Part shown: in pieces, positions 46,101-57,300 of the stretch | Layout of the letters: each line of letters opens with the position of its first letter | How positions within the stretch are numbered: position 1 is the first letter of the stretch | NCBI GenBank assembly: GCA_030374765.1 | Contig: JARGXX010000027.1 | Location: forward strand, 434,001-498,000 | DNA length: 64,000 bases | Reading direction: 5' to 3' | DNA from: Agarophyton chilense | Taxonomy: Eukaryota > Rhodophyta > Florideophyceae > Gracilariales > Gracilariaceae | Notes under the pieces: generated by a model | The model's database searches: none | What the model saw: the letters and a program-made list of their open reading frames with translations, nothing else | What the model was told of the DNA's origin: nothing | Position numbers and translations under genes: made by a program

Positions 46101-47456
46101 TACACTATGACGACCGAAGAGCGACTCAATACCTTTGTCGGCCAAACACCCGGTTGAAACCAAGTTGTATCCCAGAGCGGGGGTCAGTAGGGCATCACTC
46201 AGACGTATGTTCGCATTGTCCAAAGGAATGATCACCTCTCCGCGTTGTTTAGATACAACAGATGTGTTATCGGCAAGCATCACTGTCCTTTCGTCGCAAG
46301 GTTCAAGTGAACCGGGCACGAACGCACAAACAGAATGGAAGCAATGTACTGTCGCACCGCTGTCTGCGTAGGTACTCAGGTCATTCGGCGGAACTATAGT
46401 GGTCCTTTCCACAGTTGCACCAGCAATTTCGATTTTTCCAGACTTTCCAGAAGACTTGCTCGAGGCGCTTCTACCACTACTGCCACCCATTCGCTTGGGT
46501 TGTGGCGACAGTTTATCGAGGATACTCTGCGGCAAGTGGTTGTCCGGGTTGTCCGGATTCATAAAGCAACGATCTTGTGTGTGTCCATCGCGATCACAGA
46601 AGTCGCAATGATGTCCATTGCTCGATCCTGAACGATCAAATGATGACGATCTCAAGGCGGCAGCAAGTGCACGAGCAGTAGACTCAATGTCGGAGTGACC
46701 ATCAGACTCCTCATCTTCGTTGTTTGCACTACTGCGGGTACGATTAGTCGATTCAGAATGTCGACCAGATTTTTTCCTGCCCTTCTTCTTGCGACGTGAA
46801 CTACGTCCAGACGGCCTTGCAGACACCTGTTTCGCGTTGTATTCATCTATGAGGGTCGTGGCCACGTAGTCCCATGTAAGCTCAGCGATATCCTTGGTTC
46901 GAAGAGCTGCAGCAGTAGACTCCAGTGTGCAATTGGGATCAATAGAAGCAAGTAACATGGGAGCTTTGTGCGACTCCGGTACTGACGCATCCTTCCCCAT
47001 GCGCTCTAACTGAGCAAATAACGCCGTGTACTGGTCCACATAGCCTGACATATTCTGACCATTGTATCCCATACGGAATAGTTGAGTCTGCACAGCAATT
47101 CTGGATACAGTACGATTGGACGCATACCGTGCATCAAGTAATGCGAGCATGCGCGCCGGGTCGTCGTCGACATCCATGACCACACGAAGTGGCGCATCAC
47201 CCAAGGCGCATATTATGATTCCACATGCCTTCTCGCGCTTGGCGACAACTCGAGCGCTATCAATAGCGGTATCCGATGTTGCTTCAGTAGTTGCTGAATA
47301 CGCAGAATCGGATTCCACAACGTTCCACACACCTTTAACACGGCATGCAGCACGAAAGCGATGGCGCCATAGGGCATAATCATCACCACGCCTTCCATGA
47401 AAACGAGGGATTTTCATCCCGGTAGTACTTTCGGATTCCATTTCCGTGTCCGACAT
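43155..47456 (-). CDS. gag-pol: B2 gag-pol polyprotein, 1,433 residues
   Basis: One frame in copia order. Gag (about 1-280); CCHC knuckle CDFCDRDGHTQDRC (about 284-297); protease DSGATVH (about 365-371). Integrase zinc segment is HRRLAHIN ... CRACRLGK (about 500-540), with a D-D-E core HSDIVG, HSDGAEEY, PEHNAIAER (about 560-660). An acidic linker and RT follow: FKARVVAGGNHQ, VDVKTAFLNGEL, YVDDLLIF near 1,130. RNase H ends the frame (DSDYAADTRDRKSMSGF, TGEAEYYAL, AKHIDVKLHFVREL). The family makes gag and pol from one frame, with the protease cutting the products. It ends at LTR position 7. It is also the intact reference for the broken B copies. Confidence 0.95.
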   Translation of the reverse strand: MSDTEMESESTTGMKIPRFHGRRGDDYALWRHRFRAACRVKGVWNVVESDSAYSATTEATSDTAIDSARVVAKREKACGIIICALGDAPLRVVMDVDDDPARMLALLDARYASNRTVSRIAVQTQLFRMGYNGQNMSGYVDQYTALFAQLERMGKDASVPESHKAPMLLASIDPNCTLESTAAALRTKDIAELTWDYVATTLIDEYNAKQVSARPSGRSSRRKKKGRKKSGRHSESTNRTRSSANNEDEESDGHSDIESTARALAAALRSSSFDRSGSSNGHHCDFCDRDGHTQDRCFMNPDNPDNHLPQSILDKLSPQPKRMGGSSGRSASSKSSGKSGKIEIAGATVERTTIVPPNDLSTYADSGATVHCFHSVCAFVPGSLEPCDERTVMLADNTSVVSKQRGEVIIPLDNANIRLSDALLTPALGYNLVSTGCLADKGIESLFGRHSVRLTLESNGFEVGIGDRDKVSRMYTLPQPLGHAGVELALSTKSTETQLWHRRLAHINQRDLQHVHKYADGVPHLCDMEEVCRACRLGKAHKLPFPGHFEHASAVGDIVHSDIVGPLEKSFPEKFQYACTFLDDHSRYVFLGLVIHRSALSDVFVGIAAKFKQLGGVHIKSLHSDGAEEYIALQENLAAEHGLTSFSAPYTPEHNAIAERINRTMVEAARSLLIQADLPECLWPYALKHVIFVRNRVQHSTVNNSPYFLVTGNKPLLKHVRVFGCTAFVLRTPRGPKFESRALEGVYLETLEHGVYKVLVVDNDGTPRIIESRHVTFDESKFPGASSLANYMDDENASDADYSSDMELCDSIDDESDTFSVDNVEEEVVHDGSSHLIPALRQSESDSCSNEDDAQDSESDDESAADDLDTSANADTEPRYPRRTRRQPLRWFMAGSAHCTSQVKVTTSDEPSLKEAMSASAEERTMWQAAVDEEFSSLESKQTWKPDDSPASQPLPTHVILKVKRNADGSVERFKARVVAGGNHQTYGQDYMETYAPVVSFSLVRIFLYLTLCLRMYVVQVDVKTAFLNGELEEDVWIMSPRGIPGVTSRCFKLLKAIYGLKQAHLAWHNKLCEDMKSICFEELPSAPCVFRRQNESNEDAFVLVYVDDLLIFTTSAMERDAILEELKSFYELRVADEVNLYLGVEFKWTLDSDGRPVSLYLGQSLYTESVLRRFGFQRSKPACTPMVESFFTGWTSEKDKSIQDTQLYQQIIGSLLYLALRTRLDILAPVLILARFQKSPTAYCHKAAKRVLRYLRGTTEHGVHYHSGMVKLEAYVDSDYAADTRDRKSMSGFLLKLGKATCMWGARKQASVALSTGEAEYYALTLACQEVIWLKRVLKEIGWKVQGAVPIRSDNQCAIDWATGERCPSGRAKHIDVKLHFVRELVKDSHINVTYVPSEDNDADFLTKPLGPGLHNNNVDRVGLGRPVEEEC

Positions 47457-48369
47457 ATTTCAGTCTGTTATCCACGAAGCAGATAGAACGGAACCAAACG
47501 AAATTAATTAGTAGAGGGAAGCAGAGTGAGGGACTCAATGCCTTGGGAAGTTTAAGAAAAGGGCCACGAGCAGTGATGAATTCGTGGCCGAGCTTGCCCG
47601 AACGGAGTATCCCAACTCAAACGTTCGACAGCGAGGACGACAGCGGAGACTTTTGACGTAGCCTGCAACGCTCACCGAGACGCGTCTCGTACGCGATCAC
47701 AAGCGGAGCTCGGGTGCTCCCACGCTTGGAGTATACTCACGGGCAGTGGCAGAAGGCGTACCCGGAACAGACAAACTTCTCGACTTCGGGTTGAAACTTC
47801 TTGATTGAACCTACCGAGACTTGCTCGAGGTAGGCGGGCGCACTGGCGGGAGAAACTACCTCCGCTACCCTAAAGGATGATCCCCTGGACCCTGGTTACT
47901 CTCTCCAGGTGAGGTACGCTTTGATTACCTACCGAACTCTGCGCACTTCAGAGTCCGGCGCTTTTAGTCCCTACGAGGCGTCCCAAGGAGGGGTGTCGTC
48001 AAGATACACTTCCCCCAGTTGACCCAAGCTAGCCTCTTGCGGGAAAGTAGCGCGGTCGTGCGGTGTAGTACGGTTGCTCCTACACTTCCAAGCCCAATTC
48101 ATCGACCTCCGTACTCTACGGACGGAGAGCAGGATTTGGCAGACTTCCCGGTCTCGTGCCAAGGGGGTACTAACAAACGCGATATGTTTTCGCCACCAAG
48201 GAGGAAGTCCGCAGGGAACACGCCTGTCGCAAAACAAAATAACTTCTTGAATCCAGATGAGCGTTAGTCGTAGATCGCGCACCTGTCGCAGTAGGGAATC
48301 TTCTTGAATCCAAATAAATGTTAGTAGAGCGTGACGTCTGCGAAGAGTCGACGCTCTGGGCCCATAACC

Positions 48370-49042
48370 TCACAACGTGAGCGCAGGTTAGGTAAAGGAA
48401 AAGGAAGAAGAGGGGGAAAAGACGAGAAGAAGAGAAAAATAAAAGAAGAGAAACAAAGGAAGGTAGTCAGCCTTCACAATTTACTTCGATCGTTGGCGAC
48501 CGTCATTGAAAACTATATCTACCTCGCACGCAGTTCCGCCGCCGGTGCTGACCGTCGGCGGGTGATCCACGTCTCACACCTTGCCACTGTGCGACGAGGA
48601 GTTGCGCGCCAAAACAATTTCAAACATGAAGCATATCAAATAAAAACTCAAAAAATCATCCAAAGTGGTGCGCCAGTGCCAACCACCCCGCGCAGCCCAG
48701 ATTCGGCTGTTACGGCCAAACCCCGTATCCAGCCCACATTCGCACATTCTCTCCAACTGCATAGCCCGTGCTCATTCAGCGCTCTCGTCCAATCAAATCG
48801 CTCCACTTGGGCCGAAGCCCCAACACGCCCCATTAGAACCAGACCACTTGTCCATACCACGTTGCATGAGGGCATTTGCAGTAGCCAATCAGATGGCCGT
48901 TTCACGTTGAGATTGAGATGAGGCGCATATGCGTTTTTCCGCGGAGGGTGCCCAAAAGTGCCCATGCTTAAATCCACTTTTTGTTTTCCACTATTTCCAA
49001 CACTCCAAAGGGCTTGGGGGCACAGTCGACCAAACCTCAACA
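48370..49042 (-). repeat. B2 5' LTR (right), 673 bp
   Basis: Upstream of the B2 leader on the minus strand; primer site CTGGGCCCATAACC (plus-strand reading) abuts it at 48,356-48,369. Confidence 0.95.
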
Positions 49043-49047
49043 CCGCA

Positions 49048-51293
49048 CACTCATGGACTTGGTCAGATCGATGTTATGTCACAAGAAATTGCCAAAGCAC
49101 TTTTGGGCTGAGGCACTGAATGTTGCAGTGTATGTGCGCAACCGTGTGACTTGCAAAGCTCTTCCAAGTAGTGTGACACCATATGAACTGTGGCATGGTC
49201 AGAAGCCTGATGTGAGCAACCTGCGTGTGTTTGGGAGCCGATGCTGGTACAAGGTTGTGGATCATAAGCTGAAGAAGCTAGAGGAGCGTGGTGTGGAAGC
49301 TATCTTTATTGGGTACACCCCAGGGTCTCACGGATACAAGTTGTGGGACTCTGAAAAGAAAAAGGTGATTGTGTCAAGAGATGTACGGTTTGATGAGTTT
49401 TCGGGCTCAGACAACCAGTTTAGCTATGAGGAAGAGGACTACGCAGACATTGACTTTAGTAATATGTCTAGTCCACATGATACCTCTACATCTGACACAT
49501 CTAGTGGACCCAGCGATGATGACCCTTCTGCGCCTTTGCCTGACTCTGATGATGCTTCTGACAGCTCTGTTGATGATTCCGCAGCTGATACACCAGTTGG
49601 GCCTGTAGTGCATGAGACACAACCTGTTCGTAGGTCCACGCGTGAACGTAGGAAGCCGAGCTCATGGTGGCGTGCAACTGCTCTACTCACTGCCAGTGAT
49701 GACACCCCGTCGTCATATGATGATGCTGTGTCTCGTCCTGATTCCGAAGCATGGAAGAAGGCAATGAAGAGTGAGTACCAGTCACTAATTGAGCATGACA
49801 CATGGGACTTAGTGCCAAGGCCAGCAGACAGCAACGTGATTTCGTCCAAGTGGGTGTATGTGCAGAAGTATGAAGCAGCACCATCTGGTGAACCAACTAT
49901 CAGGTACAAGGCTCGTATGGTTGCTAGAGGATTCCTGCAGATGGAGGGTGTTGACTTTTCTGAAACATATGCACCTGTTGATAAGTTTACCTCGATCAGG
50001 ATGATTCTGTCAGTTACTGCTGTACGAGACTTTCATTTGCACCAGATGGATGTGAAAACAGCTTTTCTGAACGGTGACCTTGAGGAGACAGTGTACATGG
50101 AGCAGCCAACAGTTTTTGTGCAGCAAGGTAACGAGGATCTGGTGTGTCGTTTGAAGAAAGCCATCTATGGGCTACGACAGGCACCCAGACAGTGGCATGC
50201 AAAGATATACTCGTTCCTTGTTGAGGAGATGCAGTTGACGCCAAATGACGCAGATGAGTGTGTGTACAGCGGAAAGATACTGGGATTTGTTGTTCTAATT
50301 GCTCTATACGTTGATGACTTGCTTATTGCAAGTCCGAGCATGAAGACAATGGATCGTGTAAAGGCAGAGCTGTCGTCTCGGTTCCACATGAAAGACCTCT
50401 ATCAAGCTCGCATGGTACTCGGATTCGAGATCCACCGTGACAGAGTTAAGCGAGAGTTGTATCTGACTCAGTCTGCGTACACACAAAAGGTCTTGGAACG
50501 TTTTGGCATGCACCAGTCCAAACCAGTTGACACTCCAATGGAAGTTGGCATGGACCTGTCTGCGATTCAGGATGTACTTAGGGAGGTGCCGTACCGTCAG
50601 GCAATTGGCTGTCTCATGTACTTGTCTGTAGGAACTCGTCCAGACATCTCATACGCGGTGTCCAAACTTGCCAAGTATGTTGAGAAACCTGGAGAGATTC
50701 ACTGGAAGGCAGTCAAACGTGTGCTTCGCTATCTCAACGGTACTTGTACATTTGGTCTCACCTACGGCTTGAACACCGATTTGGCACTTCACGGCTACGT
50801 GGACTCTGACTGGGCAGGCGATGTTGCAAACCGCAAGTCTACCAGTGGATACTTGTTCATGATGGCTGGAGGTCCTGTGTCATGGTGTTCACGTCAGCAA
50901 GAAGTGGTTGCACTGTCTAGTGCTGAAGCTGAGTATGTGAGTCTGTGCAGTGGTTCCAAAGAGGCCATCTGGCTTAAGCGTTTGTGGAATGGCATCGGCA
51001 TAGTCATTGGAGTAGAAGTGGACGATTCGGTAAAGTTGCTTGTTGAACCAACGCCTGTATATGTTGACAACCAAGGGTGCATTGACCTTGCCCGAAATGG
51101 CGTTGTCAACAAGCGTACCAAGCACATCGACATTCGTTTTCACTTTACTCGAGAAGCTCTACGTGACAAGTCGATTGTGTTGTTCTACTGCCCTACCGAT
51201 TGCATGACTGCCGATATGCTCAACAAACCACTTTGCCGTGTGAAGCACGAGAGGTTCCGTGAAGACAGTGGCGTCCGACACCTAGACCTTTGA
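49048..51293 (+). CDS. pol: A3 rest of integrase, RT and RNase H (fossil)
   Basis: Continues the integrase C-terminus (WAEALNVAVYVRNRVTCKAL; LRVFGSRCWYKV), an acidic linker, RT (QMDVKTAFLNGDL, YVDDLLIAS) and RNase H (DSDWAGDVANRKSTSGY). Ends 23 bp before the LTR. The polypurine tract between them is a run of G. Confidence 0.93.
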
Positions 51294-51316
51294 AGTCAGT
51301 GACAGAGGGGGGGGGG

Positions 51317-52004
51317 TGTTGGCTGTTGACCCTGTGCTGTCACTGAAAACCAAAAGTGCAGGGGAGCATGGGCTGTTTTGGAGGGTGCCTCTGGAAAAGC
51401 GCATATGCGTGTCAGTCGGATCTCAACGTGAACTCGGGATGTGATTGGCTACTGCAAATGTGCACATGCAATGCGGTGTGTACAAGTGGTATGGCACTAT
51501 TGGGTTTGTCTGGTGTACACGTGTGTACGGGGTCTACTTGTACTACTGTGCACGCTGTTCAATATGTCCAGCTAGTGTACTATGAACACATCTCACAAGG
51601 TGTAACGAATGTACTTGGAGAAGAGACGTGACATGTGTATTACAGGAGACTTGGTGTACTGTGCTGGAACGTGAATGTGTATGGAGGCGGATTGCAAGTA
51701 GTGTGTGCTGGCATATTGAATTTGTGCACACGTCAGTGTAATTATGGGCTGTGCACTGTATATTGCCTTGTTGTGCGCTGCAATGAACATTGACTAGGGT
51801 TAATGTCATGCTTGAATATGATTGGTAGTATTGAGTGTCCCTGCTTTGTAGTCTAGGGTTTACTTTGAGTTGGAGTCTAGACAGCTGACGTTTTGAAGTA
51901 GTATATAAGTGAAAGTTTGAGCGCCTCCAAGTAAATCCAAGCCAGAGCTGGCGAACTTCCTTTTCATTCCCTCAACCTTTCCTTCAGCTTTTCCCTTTCC
52001 ATCA
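51317..52004 (+). repeat. A3 3' LTR, 688 bp
   Basis: One visible difference from the A3 5' LTR, followed by the GGCAT duplicate and the resumed B1 pol. Confidence 0.95.
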
Positions 52005-52009
52005 GGCAT

Positions 52010-52761
52010 GCACCCCTATGGTAGAATCTTTTTTTACCGGGTGGACATCTGAGAAAGACAAATCCATCCAGGATACTCAGCTGTACCAGCAGATCATTGG
52101 ATCGCTTTTGTATTTGGCACTGAGAACTCGGTTGGATATATTAGCACCCGTCCTAATCTTGGCTCGTTTTCAGAAATCGCCCACGGCCTACTGTCACAAG
52201 GCGGCAAAGCAGGTTCTTCGTTACCTTCGCGGTACAACTGGACATGGTGTGCACTATCACTCTGGCATGGTGAAACTGGAGGCGTACGTTGACTCCGACT
52301 ACGCTGCGGACACGCATGATCGCAAGTCAATGTCTGGTTTCTTAGCGAAGCTTGGCAAAGCGACATGTATGTGGGGCGCAAGAAAACAGGCTTCGGTGGC
52401 GTTGTCTACCGGCGAGGCCGAGTATTATGCTTTGACGCTTGCGTGCCAGGAGGTTATTTGGTTGAAGCGTGTGCTTGAGGAGATTGGATGGAAAGTGCAA
52501 GGTGCTGTGCCCATTCGTTCGGACAACCAGTGCGCCATTGACTGGGCAACTGGTGAACGCTGTCCGTCGGGTCGCGCTAAGCACATTGACGTTAAGTTGC
52601 ACTTCGTTCGGGAACTAGTCAAGGATAGTCACATCAATGTGACGTACGTTTCAAGTGAAGACAATGATGCGGACTTCTTAACTAAACCACTTGGCCCAGG
52701 TCTTCACAACAATAACGTGGACCGTGTTGGACTTGGCCGAGCAGTCGAGGAGGAGTGTTGA
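52010..52761 (+). CDS. pol: B1 end of pol (RT thumb, RNase H)
   Basis: Continues B1 after A3: TPMVESFF, RTRLDILAPVLILARF, DSDYAADTHDRKSMSGF, AKHIDVKLHFVREL. It is closer to B3 than to B2 (shared THDRKSMSGFLAKLGK), which fits tandem duplication between B1 and B3. Confidence 0.9.
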
Positions 52762-54341
52762 GGTTTGGTCGACTGTGCCCCCAAGCCCTTTGGAGTGTTG
52801 GAAATAGTGAAAAACAAAAAGTGGATTTAAGCATGGGCACCTTTGGGCACCCTCCGCGGAAAAACGCATATGCGCCTCATCTCAATCTCAACGTGAAACG
52901 GCCATCTGATTGGCTACTGCAAATGCCCTCATGCAACGTGGTATGGACAAGTGGTCTGGTTCTAATGGGGCGTGTTGGGGCTTCGGCCCAAGTGGAGCGA
53001 TTTGATTGGACGAGAGCGCTGAATGAGCACGGGCTATGCAGTTGGAGAGAATGTGCGAATGTGGGCTGGATACGAGGTTTGGCCGTAACAGCCGAATCTG
53101 GGCTGTGCGGGGTGGTTGGCACTGGCGCACCACTTTGGATGATTTTTTGAGTTTTTATTTGATATGCTTCATGTTTGAAATTGTTATGGTGCGCAACTCC
53201 TCGTCGCACAGTGGCAAGGTGTTAGACGTGGGTGACCCGCCGACGGTCAGCACCGGCGGCGGAAGTGCGTGCGAGGTAGATATAGTTTTCAATGACGGTC
53301 GCCAACGATCGAAGTAAATTGTCAAGGCTGACTACCTTCCTTTGTTTCTCTTCTTTTATTTTTCTCTTCTTCTCGTCTTTTCCCCCTCTTCTTCCTTTTC
53401 CTTTACCTAACCTGCGCTCACGTTGTGAGGTTATGGGCCCAGAGCGTCGACTCTTCGCAGACGTCACGCTCTACTAACATTTATTTGGATTCAAGAAGAT
53501 TCCCTACTGCGACAGGTGCGCGATCTACGACTAACGCTCATCTGGATTCAAGAAGTTATTTTGTTTTGCGACAGGCGTGTACCCTGCGGACTTCCTCCTT
53601 GGTGGCGAAAACATATCGCGTTTGTTAGTACCCCCTTGGCACGAGACCGGGAAGTCTGCCAAATCCTGCTCTCCGTCCGTAGAGTACGGAGGTCGATGAA
53701 TTGGGCTTGGAAGTGTAGGAGCAACCGTACTACACCGCACGACCGCGCTACTTTCCCGCAAGAGGCTAGCTTGGGTCAACTGGGGGAAGTGTATCTTGAC
53801 GACACCCCTCCTTGGGACGCCTCGTAGGGACTAAAAGCGCCGGACTCTGAAGTGCGCAGAGTTCGGTAGGTAATCAAAGCGTACCTCACCTGGAGAGAGT
53901 AACCAGGGTCCAGGGGATCATCCTTTAGGGTAGCGGAGGTAGTTTCTCCCGCCAGTGCGCCCGCCTACCTCGAGCAAGTCTCGGTAGGTTCAATCAAGAA
54001 GTTTCAACCCGAAGTCGAGAAGTTTGTCTGTTCCGGGTACGCCTTCTGCCACTGCCCGTGAGTATACTCCAAGCGTGGGAGCACCCGAGCTCCGCTTGTG
54101 ATCGCGTACGAGACGCGTCTCGGTGAGCGTTGCAGGCTACGTCAAAAGTCTCCGCTGTCGTCCTCGCTGTCGAACGTTTGAGTTGGGATACTCCGTTCGG
54201 GCAAGCTCGGCCACGAATTCATCACTGCTCGTGGCCCTTTTCTTAAACTTCCCAAGGCATTGAGTCCCTCACTCTGCTTCCCTCTACTAATTAATTTCGT
54301 TTGGTTCCGTTCTATCTGCTTCGTGGATAACAGACTGAAAT

Positions 54342-57300
54342 ATGTCGGACACGGAAATGGAATCCGAAAGTACTACCGGGATGAAAATCCCTCGTTTTCA
54401 TGGAAGGCGTGGTGATGATTATGCCCTATGGCGCCATCGCTTTCGTGCTGCATGCCGTGTTAAAGGTGTGTGGAACGTTGTGGAATCCGATTCTGCGTAT
54501 TCAGCAACTACTGAAGCAACATCGGATACCGCTATTGATAGCGCTCGAGTTGTCGCCAAGCGCGAGAAGGCATGTGGAATCATAATATGCGCCTTGGGTG
54601 ATGCGCCACTTCGTGTGGTCATGGATGTCGACGACGACCCGGCGCGCATGCTCGCATTACTTGATGCACGGTATGCGTCCAATCGTACTGTATCCAGAAT
54701 TGCTGTGCAGACTCAACTATTCCGTATGGGATACAATGGTCAGAATATGTCAGGCTATGTGGACCAGTACACGGCGTTATTTGCTCAGTTAGAGCGCATG
54801 GGGAAGGATGCGTCAGTACCGGAGTCGCACAAAGCTCCCATGTTACTTGCTTCTATTGATCCCAATTGCACACTGGAGTCTACTGCTGCAGCTCTTCGAA
54901 CCAAGAATATCGCTGAGCTTACATGGGACTACGTGGCCACGACCCTCATAGATGAATACAACGCGAAACAGGTGTCTGCAAGGCCGTCTGGACGTAGTTC
55001 ACGTCGCAAGAAGAAGGGCAGGAAAAAATCTGGTCGACATTCTGAATCGACGAATCGTACCCGCAGTAGTGCAAACAACGAAGATGAGGAGTCTGATGGT
55101 CACTCCGACATTGAGTCTACTGCTCGTGCACTTGCTGCCGCCTTGAGATCGTCATCATTTGATCGTTCTGGATCGAGCAATGGACATCATTGCGACTTCT
55201 GTGATCGCGATGGACACACACAAGATCGTTGCTTTATGAATCCGGACAACCCGGACAACCACTTGCCGCAGAGTATCCTCGATAAACTGTCGCCACAACC
55301 CAAGCGAATGGGTGGCAGTAGTGGTAGAAGCGCCTCGAGCAAGTCTTCTGGAAAGTCTGGAAAAATCGAAATTGCTGGTGCAACTGTGGAAAGGACCACT
55401 ATAGTTCCGCCGAATGACCTGAGTACCTACGCAGACAGCGGTGCGACAGTACATTGCTTCCATTCTGTTTGTGCGTTCGTGCCCGGTTCACTTGAACCTT
55501 GCGACGAAAGGACAGTGATGCTTGCCGATAACACATCTGTTGTATCTAAACAACGCGGAGAGGTGATCATTCCTTTGGACAATGCGAACATACGTCTGAG
55601 TGATGCCCTACTGACCCCCACTCTGGGATACAACTTGGTTTCAACCGGGTGTTTGGCCGACAAAGGTATTGAGTCGCTCTTCGGTCGTCATAGTGTACGT
55701 TTGACGCTAGAGTCAAATGGTTTTGAGGTGGGCATTGGTGATCGTGACAAGGTATCTCGCATGTACACACTGCCTCAACCTTTAGAGCATGCTGGTGTGG
55801 AACTGGCGCTTTCGACTAAGCCTACGGAGACTCAACTGTGGCACCGACGACTGGCTCACATCAACCAACGTGATCTGCAACAGGTACACAAGTACGCAGA
55901 TGGAGTGCCGCACTTGTGTGACATGGAGGATGTATGCCGAGCATGTCGACTTGGCAAGGCTCATAACTTTCTGTTCCCAGGTCACTTTGAACATGCATCC
56001 GCGGTTGGTGACATTGTGCACTCGGATATTGTAGGTCCTCTGGAAAAGTCTTTTCCGGACAAGTTTCAATATGCATGTACATTCCTCGATGATCACTCAC
56101 GGTATGTGTTCCTAGGTCTGGTGATCCATCGCAGTGCTCTTAGTGATGTGTTTGTGGGTATAGCGGCAAAGTTTAAGCAGCTTGGAGGAGTGCATATCAA
56201 AAGTTTGCACTCGGACGGTGCAGAGGAATATATTGCCTTGCAAGAGAACTTGGCAGCAGAACATGGCCTCACTTCTTTCTCTGCTCCATACACCCCCGAA
56301 CACAACGCTATAGCTGAGCGCATCAATCGTACCATGGTGGAAGCTGCTCGATCGTTGCTGATCCAAGCCGATCTACCAGAATGCTTGTGGCCATATGCGC
56401 TGAAACATGTTATCTTTGTGCGTAATCGAGTGCAACATTCTACTGTTAACAACAGTCCCTACTTTCTGGTAACTGGAAATAAACCTTTGTTGAAGCACGT
56501 GCGTGTGTTTGGATGCACTGCATTCGTGCTAAGGACTCCGCGGGGACCCAAGTTCGAGTCTCGTGCACTTGAGGGAGTGTACTTGGAGACTCTTGAGCAT
56601 GGTGTGTACAAGGTACTCGTCGTTGATAATGACGGTACTCCGCGTATTATTGAGTCACGACATGTTACTTTTGATGAATCCAAGTTCCCTGGCGCATCAT
56701 CTCTTGCCAACTACATGGATGATGAAAGTGCGTCAGATGCTGACTATAGCTCTGATATGGGATTATGTGATAGCATTGATGACGAATCGGATACCTTCTC
56801 CGTCGATAATGTTGAGGAGGAGGTGGTTCATGGCAGGGTCTGCTCACTGTACATCGCAAGTCAAAGTCACTACTAGTGATGAGCCCTCACTCAAGGAGGC
56901 AATGTCCGCCAGTGCGGAGGAGCGTACCATGTGGCAAGCAGCCGTCGATGAAGAGTTTTCATCATTGGAGTCGAAGCAAACTTGGAAACCTGATGACTCT
57001 CCTGCTTCACAACCACTACCAACTCACGTCATACTGAAGGTAAAGCGCAATGCTGATGGATCAGTTGAACGTTTTAAGGCTCGTGTTGTAGCCGGTGGAA
57101 ACCACCAAACATATGGTCAGGACTACATGGAGACTTATGCACCAGTTGTTTCGTTCTCTTTGGTTCGCATATTCTTGTATCTGACGTTATGCTTGCGCAT
57201 GTATGTGGTACAGGTGGATGTGAAGACTGCATTTCTCAATGGCGAACTTGAGGAAGATTTGTGGATCATGTCACCTCGAGGTATACCTGGCGTGACTTCA

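Larger units (their letters stand above)
42488..49042 (-). mobile_element. Copia B2 (family B), minus strand, looks whole and very young
   Basis: Flanked by CCGCA (42,483-42,487 and 49,043-49,047). LTRs 42,488-43,160 and 48,370-49,042 are both 673 bp and I see no difference between them. The primer site is at 48,356-48,369 (minus). A single uninterrupted gag-pol frame of 1,433 codons runs 47,456 to 43,155, its stop lying in the first bases of the LTR. Total 6,555 bp. This is the innermost and latest insertion of the nest. Confidence 0.96.
38825..52004 (+). mobile_element. Copia A3 (family A), plus strand, young, interrupted by B2
   Basis: Flanked by GGCAT (38,820-38,824 and 52,005-52,009). 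Both LTRs are 688 bp and I find one difference between them. Without B2 and its duplicate the element is 6,620 bp. Gag and protease start at ATG 40,715, integrase straddles the B2 insertion, and RT and RNase H run to 51,293 before a G-rich polypurine tract (51,301-51,316). Apart from B2 about one break is apparent. Confidence 0.95.
33695..53428 (+). mobile_element. Copia B1 (family B), plus strand, interrupted by A3; shares an LTR with B3
   Basis: LTR 33,695-34,367, primer site 34,368-34,381, leader, gag-pol from ATG 35,281 to 38,824, then A3, then the end of pol 52,010-52,761 and the LTR 52,756-53,428. Without A3 and its GGCAT duplicate the length is 6,549 bp, close to B2 (6,555 bp). Apart from the A3 insertion, few breaks are seen. 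Its left LTR differs at several sites from the middle and right LTRs of the array. Confidence 0.9.
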
